Assembly: GCF_008107695.1 (NCBI RefSeq)
Contig: NZ_VIRG01000093.1
Location: 1-64,000 of the forward strand
Direction of reading: 5' to 3'
Source: Stappia sp. BW2
GTDB lineage: Bacteria; Pseudomonadota; Alphaproteobacteria; Rhizobiales; Stappiaceae
Length of the DNA stretch: 64,000 nucleotides
Positions 1-11,270 of the stretch are shown piece after piece. The notes under the pieces were generated by a model. That model had not been told where the DNA came from. It was given only the letters and a program-made list of their open reading frames with translations, and ran no database searches. The position numbers and the translations under genes are program-made. Position 1 is the stretch's first letter; each line of letters starts with the position of its first letter.

Positions 1-2
1 TC

Positions 3-134
3 GTCGTCGCGGAGAAAGCCTTGCGCGATCCGGAGCAAATCGTATCCCCAGGTGGATATTTCCGCGCCATGATCGACAGGGCAGGGGAGGGCAAGTTGCA
101 CCTCCACAAATCCCTGCATGGACTGGCCCAGTGA
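3..134 (+). CDS. repC: Plasmid replication initiator RepC, C-terminal fragment
   Basis: This open frame enters from the left edge and ends at a TGA at 132-134. The 43 visible residues contain SPGGYFRAM followed by a basic/acidic stretch and HLHKSLHGL, which resembles the conserved SPGGYLR..T.RA..G...L end of alphaproteobacterial RepC proteins. RepC is the replication initiator of repABC replicons and carries the origin inside its own gene. Only the tail is present, so the family assignment rests on one motif. If it is right, the window starts just downstream of a replication module and the alginate locus lies on a secondary replicon. The 254 bases to the next gene show nothing recognisable. 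Confidence 0.6.
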   Translation, partial: VVAEKALRDPEQIVSPGGYFRAMIDRAGEGKLHLHKSLHGLAQ

Positions 135-388
135 GGGAGCTGGAAGTTTTTATCTGGCCGCTTTGTGTTCCGGCGAGGTTGAAACCGGATGTCTATCCGG
201 AGGAGGTCATGAACACCTGATTGAAGGATTTCCAAGGTCTCTCCTATCAGGGCGGCCTCGGCGACACGAAGAGGAAGACGTCGGATTTTCAGGTATTTAT
301 TACAGGTTCGGCAACATTGACGTTGATGGACTTGATATAGATAGCCTAGATTTCTTCCTGCATTTCAAACTGTCTCCCGGTAGGTCGG

Positions 389-3028
389 TTGCTTCTCGAG
401 CGTGAAGAGCATTTGAAGTTTCTGGATGAGGCTCGGAACTCCATTTCGAGGTCCGGGGGACGGCTCGTCTTCGTCGCCGGTGAGGCAGGGGTCGGCAAGT
501 CATCCCTGATATCCGAGTTCCTGCAGTCTCTGGGGCCGGCAACTCGGAAGGCTGTCGGCCTTTGCGATCCACTGGTCACCCCGCGTCCGCTCGGACCCGT
601 TCGCGATATTGCTGCCGGTCTCATGGGATCAGCGCAATCCCCCGATGAGGAAGCACTGCTTTTCGGGGGACTTGTGGAGCATCTGTCGCATGCCGGCGAG
701 CCGGTGGTGCTTGTCATCGAGGATCTGCATTGGGCGGACGAGCGGACACTCGACTGGCTGAAGTTCATCGGCCGCAGGATCGCCATGCTGCCTTTGCTGC
801 TGATTTGCAGCTTTCGCGACGATCAGGTAGCCGGTTACCACCCCCTTCGCTCGGCGATGGGCGAAATCGGACCGGCATGGAAAAAACAGATAAATCTTGC
901 CCCGCTGTCCCTCGATGCGGTTGAGGCTCTTGCGGGGTCGACATCCCTGGACCCTGAGCGGCTGCTGGAAATCACCGGCGGCAATCCGTTCTTCCTGACG
1001 GAACTTCTGGTGCAGTCGACCGATGGCGGCAATATTCCCCAGACCATCGGCGACGCGATCGACGCACGACTTGCTGGCACATCCGCGGAAGTTCTCCGTT
1101 TGCTGGAATTTGCGTCTTGCTGGCCGGGTGCCATTCCGTTGGATGTTCAACTCGCCTTGCCGCCGGAGGATGGATACGACGCGCTGACAGAGGCCATCGG
1201 AAAAGGCTTGCTCACGGAAAGCGGGCGCAAACTCTCCTTTCGCCACGAGATTGCGCGCCTTGCCCTCTACGACCGCCTCGGCCACCCGAGGCGGATCGAG
1301 GCCCACAGGTTTTTCCTGGACCATTTGAGCAAGCAGGCGGACCTGGCCTCGCACCTCGACATGATCGTGCATCACGCCCGCGGTGCTGAAAACGAGGAAC
1401 TTCTGCTGCGTTACGCACCACTTGCCGCGGACAACGCAGCGAATCTCGGGGCGCATAGAGAAGCCGCACGCTTTCTTGAACACGCGCTGAAGCTTGCAGA
1501 CCGGCTGGGTGTTGAGGAGGCTGCCGAGATCAACGAGCGTTGGGCATATGAAGCCGGGCTGTCGCTCGGTATCGATGCCGACGTGATTGCCGCGCGCCGC
1601 AAGGCGGTAGAACTCTGGCGCGAGGCCGGACGGGAGGACCGGGTCGGGGAAAACCTCCGGTGGCTGTCTCGGCTTCACTGGTACAGGGGCGAAGCCGAGG
1701 ATGCCCGGCGCTACATCGAAGAGGCAATCGAGACCCTCGAAAACAGCGTTTCCAGCGTGGACGGGACCCGGGCCAAGGCTTATGCCCTGCGCGCTCAATA
1801 TCATATGCTCCAGGACGAAATGACAGAGGCTGTGAAGTGGGGGCAAGAAGCTTTAATGCTTGCCGAACCCCTGAAAGAGGTCGAAACCTGTGCGCATGCC
1901 CTGAACACCGTCGGTTCTGCTCTGTTGTTCCGTGGAAATCCGGAGGGCGAGGAACTGCTGCGGAAGAGCCTGGGCATCTCGCTGGAGAACGGGTTCGATG
2001 AGCAGGCGGCTCGGGTTTATACGAATCTCTCCGAATGCCTCATCGAAATGCGCGCCCTGGAGCGAGCCGAAGACCTGATCGATGCCGGCATCAGTTTCGA
2101 CAGTGCGCACGACCTTGATGCATGGACCTATTATCTTGTCGGCCGGAAGGCGCATTTGCGCCTGGAACAGGGGCGCTTTGAAGAGGCCGTGACCATTGCG
2201 CGCGGAGTGCTTCGGCAGGAAAACCAGACATTGCTTATGCGCATGCCGGCGCAGATCGTCCTCGCCCGCTCTCTTGTGCGACTGGGAGATGCCGATGCAG
2301 GCAAGGCCCTGGCAGATGCGCTTGCCTCTGCGGAGAAGATCGGCGAACCCCAGTACCTGACCGTCATGAAGATCACCGAGATCGAACAGGCCGTGCTTGA
2401 AGGCACGCCGGAAGCCGCGGTGTCTGCCTGGAGCTGGCTGAACGCTTTGGACCGAAGGCTTTTGAGCCCCCGCAAGCGGGGTGAGGCGATGTTTTGGGCC
2501 CGGATTGCCGGGCTGCCGGAGGAGGAGACGTCAGCAGATCTTGAACTTCCCGAGCCTGTCAGACTGTTTCTGGACGGGAATGCCGAAGATGCCGGCCGGG
2601 CCTTCCAGTTGGAAAATTCCGATTACCTGGCGGCCTGTTCGCTTGCGGTAAGCGGAGAGGCGCACTTGCATCAGGAGGCGGACGCGCTCTTGCAATCCCT
2701 GGGTGCACTCGCGGCCCGCCGCTGGATGCGTGCCCGGAACGGGGCCTGCGGCCTCTCGGCCCTGCGGCGCGGCCCCTACAGAATTGCGCGCAAACACCCA
2801 TACGGGCTCACGGCCAAGGAGCAGATGGTGCTCCGTCTTCTCGTCAAGGGCAACAGCAATGCGGCAATCGCAGATGCGATGAACCGGTCCCGGCGAACCG
2901 TCGAAAATCACGTGTCGTCAATCCTGTCCAAACTTCAAGCGAAGGACAGGGTGGAAGTGCTTCTCCGCGTTCAAAGCGAACCCTGGATTGTTGCGGCGGA
3001 AGATCAACCAGACATGGAAATTGAGTAG
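389..3028 (+). CDS. AAA/LuxR-type large ATP-binding transcriptional regulator
   Basis: This is an 879-residue regulator of the MalT/LAL class. A Walker A motif GEAGVGKS lies at residues 31-38 and a Walker B-like VVLVIEDLHWADE near 106-118, so the N-terminus is an AAA-type ATPase. A long helical TPR-like middle (about 350-700) is the usual sensor region. The C-terminal 65 residues form a LuxR/GerE helix-turn-helix (GLTAKEQMVLRLL, then RTVENHVSSILSKL). The start is TTG at 389; an in-frame stop lies at 347-349 and there is no ATG between, while GGTAGG precedes it closely. The target is unknown. It reads towards the beta-lactamase-fold gene but is not obviously in an operon with it. Confidence 0.85.
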   Translation: MLLEREEHLKFLDEARNSISRSGGRLVFVAGEAGVGKSSLISEFLQSLGPATRKAVGLCDPLVTPRPLGPVRDIAAGLMGSAQSPDEEALLFGGLVEHLSHAGEPVVLVIEDLHWADERTLDWLKFIGRRIAMLPLLLICSFRDDQVAGYHPLRSAMGEIGPAWKKQINLAPLSLDAVEALAGSTSLDPERLLEITGGNPFFLTELLVQSTDGGNIPQTIGDAIDARLAGTSAEVLRLLEFASCWPGAIPLDVQLALPPEDGYDALTEAIGKGLLTESGRKLSFRHEIARLALYDRLGHPRRIEAHRFFLDHLSKQADLASHLDMIVHHARGAENEELLLRYAPLAADNAANLGAHREAARFLEHALKLADRLGVEEAAEINERWAYEAGLSLGIDADVIAARRKAVELWREAGREDRVGENLRWLSRLHWYRGEAEDARRYIEEAIETLENSVSSVDGTRAKAYALRAQYHMLQDEMTEAVKWGQEALMLAEPLKEVETCAHALNTVGSALLFRGNPEGEELLRKSLGISLENGFDEQAARVYTNLSECLIEMRALERAEDLIDAGISFDSAHDLDAWTYYLVGRKAHLRLEQGRFEEAVTIARGVLRQENQTLLMRMPAQIVLARSLVRLGDADAGKALADALASAEKIGEPQYLTVMKITEIEQAVLEGTPEAAVSAWSWLNALDRRLLSPRKRGEAMFWARIAGLPEEETSADLELPEPVRLFLDGNAEDAGRAFQLENSDYLAACSLAVSGEAHLHQEADALLQSLGALAARRWMRARNGACGLSALRRGPYRIARKHPYGLTAKEQMVLRLLVKGNSNAAIADAMNRSRRTVENHVSSILSKLQAKDRVEVLLRVQSEPWIVAAEDQPDMEIE

Positions 3029-3125
3029 TCTGCACGCGAAAATTAGGTGTGCTCACCCATGATCCGTCCGGCCGCCGGCCGTACAGTTTTCCTGTTTCGT
3101 TATGTTTCAGGAAACGGATATTGTC

Positions 3126-4361
3126 ATGTTCAAACTCATTTTGATGTCTACGATTGCCATTGGACTTCCGGTCGCGGCCAGCGCTTGTGACCTTCCCGCA
3201 GAAAGACCGGCTTTCACCAAGGTTCAGGAAAGGCAGAATTTCGACACGGCGGCCTTCGCGACAGTTGTGGCTCAGGCGCTTGGCGACCGCTATATGGGCT
3301 ACGCCGTAACGCTACGTGGAAAGAACGGCAACGTCATTGCGCAGGTCAACCACGGTTATGCGCGGTCACCTTGCGAAAACGGCGGAGAACAGCGGTTCAA
3401 CGGTCGTACCCAGGCAGCCATCGGTTCCGTGTCGAAGGTCCTGACAGCGGCAACCGTCATCCATCGGGCCGAAACGCTTCAGGGTGTTTCGCTAGAGGAC
3501 CGGTTCCAGGACTACCTGCCGCGGCGCTGGCAGAGCGAACTCGATGCCTCCCTGCAACCCGTCACCATCCGGAACCTGCTGCAGCATCGTGCGGGGTTTG
3601 CCAAGTCCGGCAAGACACTCTGGGACCATAAATACACGCTGCGGGAACGGTATCAGCTTGGTGCAGAAACCTACATCGTGCGTGCCCAGAACATCGCAAC
3701 ACAGTCAAATGCCTGTGTGCCCGAACCGGTGACCAAGCGATGCTACGCCAATACATCGTTTGCGCTCTGGAACGTCAGTGCCGCTTCGCTCGTTCCGGCA
3801 AAATGGGCACAGATCGAGGACGCGTACTCCCCAGGAGAGATCACCTATGAGAGCTATCTCCAGGTTCATGCTTACAATCGATACCGGGATATCGTGGCAA
3901 AGACCCTGTTCGAGCCTGTTGGCGTGATCGGAGGCTGCAACGTCTTCGCCGATCCCGAGCGTGGCGCCTATTACTATGACGGACCGATGGACGAAACGGG
4001 AATCGACCGGACCGAGGCCGGCCGCCCTTGTGCGATCGGGGGATGGTTCCTCTCGACGCGCGCCTTGTCGAAGGTCGTGCACCGCATCGTTTCAACCCGT
4101 GAAGTCATCAACGACAACCACGAGCTCATGTTTTCCGCAGGTGATGACCGGCTGGTCTTTGCAAGTCGTCCGCGAACGAACGATGGACGGGCTATCTCCC
4201 ACAATGGAAGCCGCTGGGGCGGACAAGCCACGGCCGAGGTCGTCGTCTTTCCGAATGGCTATGTCGCGGCAGCAATCGCAAACTCGCGCAAAGGGAATAC
4301 CGGTGCCGGGCTGAGAGACGCAATCATCGACGGCTACAACGCCGCGCGTGGGCCGTCGTGA
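3126..4361 (+). CDS. Serine beta-lactamase-fold (class C/PBP4-like) hydrolase, exported
   Basis: The product (411 aa) has a Sec signal peptide ending near AASA, then a penicillin-binding/transpeptidase-like fold. The catalytic S-V-S-K is at residues 101-104, Y-A-N at 207-209 and an H-N-G motif near the C-terminus replaces KTG. These are the three active-site motifs of the beta-lactamase/esterase EstB family. Substrate cannot be told from sequence; many relatives are esterases or D-aminopeptidases rather than beta-lactamases. ATG at 3126 is preferred over ATG at 3102 because it begins the signal peptide directly and has CGGA 7 bases upstream. It is Cys-rich for a periplasmic protein, which suggests disulfides. 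Confidence 0.8.
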   Translation: MFKLILMSTIAIGLPVAASACDLPAERPAFTKVQERQNFDTAAFATVVAQALGDRYMGYAVTLRGKNGNVIAQVNHGYARSPCENGGEQRFNGRTQAAIGSVSKVLTAATVIHRAETLQGVSLEDRFQDYLPRRWQSELDASLQPVTIRNLLQHRAGFAKSGKTLWDHKYTLRERYQLGAETYIVRAQNIATQSNACVPEPVTKRCYANTSFALWNVSAASLVPAKWAQIEDAYSPGEITYESYLQVHAYNRYRDIVAKTLFEPVGVIGGCNVFADPERGAYYYDGPMDETGIDRTEAGRPCAIGGWFLSTRALSKVVHRIVSTREVINDNHELMFSAGDDRLVFASRPRTNDGRAISHNGSRWGGQATAEVVVFPNGYVAAAIANSRKGNTGAGLRDAIIDGYNAARGPS

Positions 4362-4384
4362 TGGCCAAGGCTGAAGCCATCACG
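4357..4384 (+). terminator. Hairpin at the end of the beta-lactamase-fold gene
   Basis: A 9-bp perfect inverted repeat CGTGATGGC / GCCATCACG with a 10-base loop overlaps the stop codon of the upstream gene. No T-run follows, so it may be a Rho-dependent or mRNA-stabilising structure rather than an intrinsic terminator. Confidence 0.4.
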
Positions 4385-4525
4385 CTACAAAGTATCAGTA
4401 GCTGATATTTTCACTTACTTAAAATAAAAAACAGAAAAATACGTCCTTTTTTAAGTAATGGACTTTTCTTCAATAATTTATTCAGAAATCGAAAAGTGAT
4501 TGAAGCAGAGCATGAAGGATCTCTC

Positions 4526-5461
4526 ATGAATCTATTTGATTTTCCCAGCGCAATCGTAGCGACAATTTCGCAGGCTCTTTCACAAGGTATCGACGATCCC
4601 TCCAAACTCGCCGACCTGGTCTTCTACTGGCACCACCCCGAACTTCGCGCGTCCGGGATCAGAAAAGGCATGAAGAATTTTGACGAACTTTCGAAGGAAT
4701 GGCTCAGCTATCACGACATGTTCGTCAGTGCATATGGAAACCCTTCACCGGCGCCGGTTGACCCTGGCGAAGAGGCTGTGTGGCGGCCCTACAAAATGTC
4801 GAAGCTCGATGGCAACGCGTTCATCAGCTCTGACGTCAAGTCATGGGCATCGAAGCCACCGAAACACAAGCGCGAGGCTGCAGCCTTCATAAGCAACAAG
4901 ACAGACGGAGACCGCAAGCTGATCTTTATCGTTTGGAAGACGAACGACCCTGCAAACCATTGCGTAAATCATCACAACGCCACAGCAAGTGGAGCGATCC
5001 ATTCCTGGATCGAGCAGCCGCTCAATTACAATGCGATCAGGAAAGAACACAAGCTTGAGGTAAACTGGATTACGTATCTGGGAAATGACGCGGGCGTCAA
5101 AGGAATCGCCCTGATGAATTTCGGCCTCAACCTCATCATTTTAGAAAACACACTCAACGACGGCCAATGCCTGAAGAATGCACGAAGTGCAGCGAAAAGA
5201 GCGTTGGCCGAAGAAGCCAAGCAAACCTTCAAATTGATGAAATTAGCGATTGGCGGCACCGGCGGCGCCAAGGTCGCCAAACCCAAATGCATCAGTCGAC
5301 TGGCCTGGCACTCCTTCGGTGCGCAGGTGAAAAATGTCGTCGAGAACCGGTTTCCACGGTCCGCCGCGCCGAACATCGGATCGCTGCAGGGAATTCGATT
5401 CAACGACGAGATAAAGGGCAGCAGCGGCAAAGTGATCGGCTGGGTCAACTACTTCGATTGA
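4526..5461 (+). CDS. Hypothetical protein, 311 aa
   Basis: I do not recognise this gene. ATG at 4526 is chosen because AAGGA lies about 7 bases upstream; an in-frame GTG at 4496 would add 10 residues. No signal peptide and no clear membrane segment are seen. The central part has a Cys/His-containing stretch (residues about 145-160, NHCVNHHNATASG) and the C-terminal third is Lys/Ala-rich, then ends in an aromatic motif GWVNYFD. The 140 bases upstream are strongly A+T rich, unlike the neighbouring genes, and the gene itself uses more A/T-ending codons. This could be a recently acquired accessory gene. It converges on the flavoprotein gene with only 84 bases between. Confidence 0.6.
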   Translation: MNLFDFPSAIVATISQALSQGIDDPSKLADLVFYWHHPELRASGIRKGMKNFDELSKEWLSYHDMFVSAYGNPSPAPVDPGEEAVWRPYKMSKLDGNAFISSDVKSWASKPPKHKREAAAFISNKTDGDRKLIFIVWKTNDPANHCVNHHNATASGAIHSWIEQPLNYNAIRKEHKLEVNWITYLGNDAGVKGIALMNFGLNLIILENTLNDGQCLKNARSAAKRALAEEAKQTFKLMKLAIGGTGGAKVAKPKCISRLAWHSFGAQVKNVVENRFPRSAAPNIGSLQGIRFNDEIKGSSGKVIGWVNYFD

Positions 5462-5545
5462 ACGTTACCATCAGCAGCCAAATCTAAAGACACGGCCTCA
5501 CTGTCACTGGAAGCTTCATCAGTTTCTTGTTTCCGTTGAAAAGGC

Positions 5546-7987
5546 TTACATGCGGCAGCGAAGGTTCCCAGGATCATAAGGGGACTCAGAAATTACCCGT
5601 GCTTTGCACATTTCACCCAGAATGGGAACGTCCAGTTCTGTTCCGATAACGCCCAGTTCAACGGGCAGAAGGGCGAAGGCGACATCATGGCCGAGTGTAT
5701 AGGCATAGCTCCCGGACGTGATGCGACCGACAAGTTTGCCTGTGTGGTAAACGGCCTCGTGGGTGAGTGCGCTTGCCCCTTCTGTATCGATCGCAATGGT
5801 GAAGGAACGCTGCCTTATGCCCGCTTCTTTCTGACGGACGAGGGCCGCCTTGCCGATGAAGTCTGCCTTTTCCAGCCGAATGAAGCGGTCAAGGTTGCTT
5901 TCCCAGGCCGTCAGTTCGGGGTTCATGTCGCGATACAAGGCGCGATAGGACTTCTCGAGCCTGAGCGATTCCAGCGCATGATAGCCGATCAGCCGCAGGC
6001 CGTGCGGCTCGCCCGCCGTCAGGATCGCTTCCAGTAGGTGCCGCTGATAGGGAAGTGGGTGATAAAGTTCCCAACCCAACTCGCCTTCGTAATTCACGCG
6101 GAGCATACGCACGTCTGTTGCAAGTCCAACCGTACCCGATTTGACCGAGAACCACGGAAAGGCATCATTCGACAGGTCCATTTCTGTCAGTTCTTGCAGA
6201 ACCTCGCGTGCCTTGGGGCCGACGACAGTGAAACATCCGCGCTCGTTGCTCACGTTGCGCAACTGCACACTTCCATCGTTTGGCAGAAGCTTCGAGAGCT
6301 CATCAAAATTCCAGCGCTCGGCACTCGGTGTGGAAATCATGTAGAAGCTGCCGTCTTCGAGACGCGAAACCACATATTCAGCCTGGACCCCACCAGTCTT
6401 GGTCAAGTGGTGGCTGAGGTTGACGCGACCGGCTTTCGGCAGCCGATTGGCAAGGATACCGTCGAGCCAGATTTCCGCCCCGGGGCCGGAAACTTCGAAT
6501 TTTGTCATGGGTGTCATCTCGACGAGACCGACCGCAGTACGAACGGCGTGGACTTCTTCGCCGACGAAATTGCCTTTTTCAGTCCAGCGCCAGCTATACT
6601 GGTCCTTGGCTTCCACGCCCTCAGGCGCAAACCAGTTCGGTATTTCCCACCCATCAAGCACTCCCCAGACCGCGCCCTTTTTCGACAGGATGTCATAGGA
6701 TGGTGCAGTCTTTTGAGGGCGCGCGGCCGGCATGTCCTGGCCCGGAAAGTGAAGTTCTGCATGGGTGCCCCAGCTTTGTTTCACCTTCTGGCGCGTCCAC
6801 TCCTTGTTGGCGTAATCGCCGAAACGGCGTGGATCGAGATCTGACGTGTTTAGGCTGTTGGCGCCTTCCACGATGCGTTCCGACAGATAGTAGCCGATCG
6901 CCCCACCCCACAGGATGCCGCCGGGCACGCCTTCGGCAAGCCAGACATTCTCAAGGCCCCAGGCGGGCCCGACCAGCGGTAATTCGTCAGCAGTCATTTG
7001 GAACGGACCACGGACATTGGCCTTGATGCCGACCCGGCCAAGGGCAGGAACCATCTCGATAGCTGTTTCCCAGTTCCAGGCAACGGCGTCGAAGTCTTCT
7101 TCCACGAGATCTGCGCCGAACCACTCTGGAACGCCGTTTTCGGCAAAGAGCTTCAGGTGTTCAGTTCTTTCGTAAGGGCCGAACATGAGCCCGTCGCCTT
7201 CTTCCCGGAGATAGCCCTCAAAACCCTCGTCGCGAAGGATTGGCATTTCCGGCAGACCCTGATGCTTGCGCTCAACGATTTCCGGCACCTTATCCGTGAT
7301 CCAGTATTGATGCAGAATGGGGATGGCGGGGATTTCGAGACCAAGCATGGCACCTGTCTGACGGGCGTAGTTCCCGGTCGCGCAAATAATGTGTTCGCAG
7401 ATGATCTCGCCGTTATTTGTGTGGATTTTCCATTCCCCGCCTGGGGTTCGCTCGAAGCTCTTTACCTCTGTGTTGAGATGCACCTTGGCGCCAAGGTCGC
7501 GTGCCCCTTTCGCCATGGCCTGCGTGACGTCAGCCGGCGCGATATGACCATCATCGGGGTGATAAAGCGCGGCCAGCATATCGGTGTTGTTTTCCAGAAG
7601 TGGCCAGAGTTCGCGGGCTTCGGAAGGGGTTACCAACTCGGCGCGAATTCCCTGTACGGCGGCGACGCTCATGTAGCTCTTGTATTCATCGAGCCGGTCG
7701 CTTGTATTGGCAATGCGAAGCTGGCCGCACTTGTGCCAGCCGACATGCTGACCGGTTTCGGCTTCAAGACCCTCATAGATTTCGATCGTTTTCGCAATCA
7801 TCCGGCCGACATTGATATTGCGCGCGTAAGAGGGAATAAGGCCAGCCGCGTGCCAGGTCGAACCTGCGGTTAACTGAGTTCTTTCGAGAAGAGCCACATC
7901 CGTCCAACCACGTTTTGCCAAGCCATAAAGAATTGCTGCGCCGACGCAGCCGCCACCGATTACGACAGCACGAGCATGAGTTCGCAT
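5546..7987 (-). CDS. Dimethylglycine/sarcosine dehydrogenase-like FAD and GcvT protein
   Basis: This 813-residue flavoprotein has the architecture of dimethylglycine dehydrogenase. An N-terminal DAO-type FAD domain carries the dinucleotide motif GGGCVGAA at residues 11-18. The S-T-W-H-A-A-G motif at 43-49 contains the histidine (46) that binds FAD covalently in the family. A FAO_M linker follows and then a glycine-cleavage T-protein (folate-binding) domain from about residue 430 to the C-terminus. The family oxidatively demethylates N-methylated glycines (dimethylglycine, sarcosine) and passes the one-carbon unit to tetrahydrofolate in the cytoplasm. The exact substrate is not determinable here. 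It is divergent from a LysR gene 94 bases away, its likely regulator. Confidence 0.88.
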   Translation of the reverse strand: MRTHARAVVIGGGCVGAAILYGLAKRGWTDVALLERTQLTAGSTWHAAGLIPSYARNINVGRMIAKTIEIYEGLEAETGQHVGWHKCGQLRIANTSDRLDEYKSYMSVAAVQGIRAELVTPSEARELWPLLENNTDMLAALYHPDDGHIAPADVTQAMAKGARDLGAKVHLNTEVKSFERTPGGEWKIHTNNGEIICEHIICATGNYARQTGAMLGLEIPAIPILHQYWITDKVPEIVERKHQGLPEMPILRDEGFEGYLREEGDGLMFGPYERTEHLKLFAENGVPEWFGADLVEEDFDAVAWNWETAIEMVPALGRVGIKANVRGPFQMTADELPLVGPAWGLENVWLAEGVPGGILWGGAIGYYLSERIVEGANSLNTSDLDPRRFGDYANKEWTRQKVKQSWGTHAELHFPGQDMPAARPQKTAPSYDILSKKGAVWGVLDGWEIPNWFAPEGVEAKDQYSWRWTEKGNFVGEEVHAVRTAVGLVEMTPMTKFEVSGPGAEIWLDGILANRLPKAGRVNLSHHLTKTGGVQAEYVVSRLEDGSFYMISTPSAERWNFDELSKLLPNDGSVQLRNVSNERGCFTVVGPKAREVLQELTEMDLSNDAFPWFSVKSGTVGLATDVRMLRVNYEGELGWELYHPLPYQRHLLEAILTAGEPHGLRLIGYHALESLRLEKSYRALYRDMNPELTAWESNLDRFIRLEKADFIGKAALVRQKEAGIRQRSFTIAIDTEGASALTHEAVYHTGKLVGRITSGSYAYTLGHDVAFALLPVELGVIGTELDVPILGEMCKARVISESPYDPGNLRCRM

Positions 7988-8047
7988 GGGGTCATTCCTT
8001 TGGTTGCTTCAACGTGAGATTACCGACCGCAAAACCGGCTTGTAACG

Positions 8048-8085
8048 TTGCAAAAAATGCAAACTGGCATAACCTGAAATTATGC
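8048..8085. promoter_or_regulatory. Candidate LysR operator between the flavoprotein gene and lysR
   Basis: Two inverted repeats lie in the 94-base divergent intergenic region. The first, at 8048-8062, is TTGCA-N5-TGCAA, which has the T-N11-A form typical of LysR binding sites. The second is GCATAA-N7-TTATGC at 8067-8085 and overlaps the lysR start codon. This placement fits autoregulation plus control of the divergent gene. Binding is inferred. Confidence 0.5.
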
Positions 8086-9008
8086 ATCGGTTACGCTCGC
8101 TTGTTCCTTCGGCCAATTATCTTTTCGTTTTTGAAGCTGCCGCGCGGCGTGGCAGTTTCACGGCTGCGGCCGAAGAATTGAATGTCAGTCAGCCAGCGGT
8201 CAGTAAAACGATCAAGCTTTTGGAAGAGGCGACCGGACTTCAGCTTTTCCGGCGCGAACACAAGCGCCTGGAACTGACGGCGGAGGGGTTGCGGTTCTAC
8301 AAGGAAATCCAGCAGTCGTTTGACCATTTGCATATGGTGCTGACCTCGCTGAGACGTCAGCTTTCAAAGGACACGGTGCGAGTTTCCTTCTCGACCTCGT
8401 TCATTCAGCTTTGGCTGTTGCCGCGGCTGAAAGGTTTCAAGGCAAAGTATCCCGACGTTTCGCTCCACATTGCCGAAAGCAGCCGGGACGATCAGGATCT
8501 TATTGTCGAGGATATCGATCTTTCGGCGCGGCTCGGGCGCGGGGAGTGGCCCGGCGTCCATGCCTGGGAATTCGTCACCGAGGAGATCCTCCCGGTTTGC
8601 AGCCCGGAGTATCTGCGCGAGCGAGGCCCCATTTCAACGCCGGCACAGCTTCTCAAGCACCCGCTTCTGCATTTTGAGGAGCGACACCGAACGCGTCTGG
8701 GTTGGAAAAAGTGGATGATGCATCACTCCGTCCCGGTGACAAAATTGGATCTCGATGCCGTCTTCACCGATGCGCTGGCCTCTATTGAAGCGGCAGTTCA
8801 TGGCCATGGGATTGCGCTTGGATGGAAACACCTGGTGCAAGACCATGTGCGCGCCGGGCGCCTCGTTTATCCGCTAAAGTCGGTCTATCGATCAGGCGAA
8901 ACGATTTTCCTCGTCATGCCGGCGCAAAGGCCACCGAAGCCAGGTGCTTTGCTGTTTCGAGACTGGCTTCTTCAACAAAGTGCCGATGCCGCATTCTCTT
9001 TTGAGTGA
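8082..9008 (+). CDS. LysR-family transcriptional regulator (GcvA-like)
   Basis: A 308-residue LTTR. The winged HTH spans residues about 8-65 (RGSFTAAAEELNVSQPAVSK), followed by a periplasmic-binding-like effector domain. The overall pattern, with a loop carrying R-L-G-R-G-E-W, is that of the GcvA subgroup. It is divergent from the dimethylglycine-dehydrogenase-like gene, so it probably senses an N-methylated glycine or related metabolite. The start at 8082 is the only ATG that keeps the whole HTH. Confidence 0.85.
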   Translation: MHRLRSLVPSANYLFVFEAAARRGSFTAAAEELNVSQPAVSKTIKLLEEATGLQLFRREHKRLELTAEGLRFYKEIQQSFDHLHMVLTSLRRQLSKDTVRVSFSTSFIQLWLLPRLKGFKAKYPDVSLHIAESSRDDQDLIVEDIDLSARLGRGEWPGVHAWEFVTEEILPVCSPEYLRERGPISTPAQLLKHPLLHFEERHRTRLGWKKWMMHHSVPVTKLDLDAVFTDALASIEAAVHGHGIALGWKHLVQDHVRAGRLVYPLKSVYRSGETIFLVMPAQRPPKPGALLFRDWLLQQSADAAFSFE

Positions 9009-9213
9009 GCGGTGATCAGCCGAACCTTTGGCATTTTTCAAAGAGATACGCCGAGATGATTAAGGGCTGAAACGCGCGAATTGACCAAGGAAGTCGAGTG
9101 GCGGCACCAGGCTTGGCTAACCTCTTGGGAGGTAGCCAGTCTTGTTAAAAAAGCGGAGAATCGCCCCACTTTGTATTGACAATCGCTCCTGTTTGACGGT
9201 CGATGGAAACGTT
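9009..9213. other. Intergenic region upstream of the thiC riboswitch
   Basis: Two hundred bases between lysR and the riboswitch contain no ORF with coding character. The thiC promoter should lie in its right half, because the riboswitch must be in the transcript. No convincing -35/-10 pair could be picked by eye. Confidence 0.4.
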
Positions 9214-9316
9214 ACCAGGGGTGTCCCGCCAAGGGGCTGAGATTCTGCTGGGCCGTTCAAGACGGCAGCGCAGTGACCCGTTGAACCTGATCCAGTTCAT
9301 ACTGGCGTAGGGACGG
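9214..9316 (+). promoter_or_regulatory. TPP riboswitch (THI box)
   Basis: The conserved aptamer is directly readable. The P2 strand CCAGGGGTG is followed by GGCTGAGAT, then a variable P3 stem-loop, then GACCCGTTGAACCTGATC and the closing CTGGCGTAGGGA. These are the invariant THI-box elements that bind thiamine pyrophosphate. It lies about 105 bases upstream of the thiC start, so TPP should repress thiC, most probably by translation or transcription control of this leader. Confidence 0.95.
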
Positions 9317-9421
9317 TGCGAGCGCTGCAAGTCTGACGTTGCCCCGGATGCGGGCTGTTGTGGCGTCTGTCCATCTTTCCGGCTTCGAACTGGGTCTCCA
9401 ACCTGAAGATTGGAGCCTCAA

Positions 9422-11230
<1,809 letters not shown>

Positions 11231-11245
11231 TTCGTTCACTAAGGG

Positions 11246-11270
11246 GAGGGGAGATGCAAACTCTCCCCTC
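11246..11270 (+). terminator. Hairpin after thiC
   Basis: A 9-bp perfect inverted repeat GAGGGGAGA / TCTCCCCTC with a 7-base loop starts 15 bases after the thiC stop. It is followed by a short A-run rather than T's, so on the plus strand it is not a textbook intrinsic terminator; read from the minus strand it would end the transposase remnant with a preceding T-run. Confidence 0.5.
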
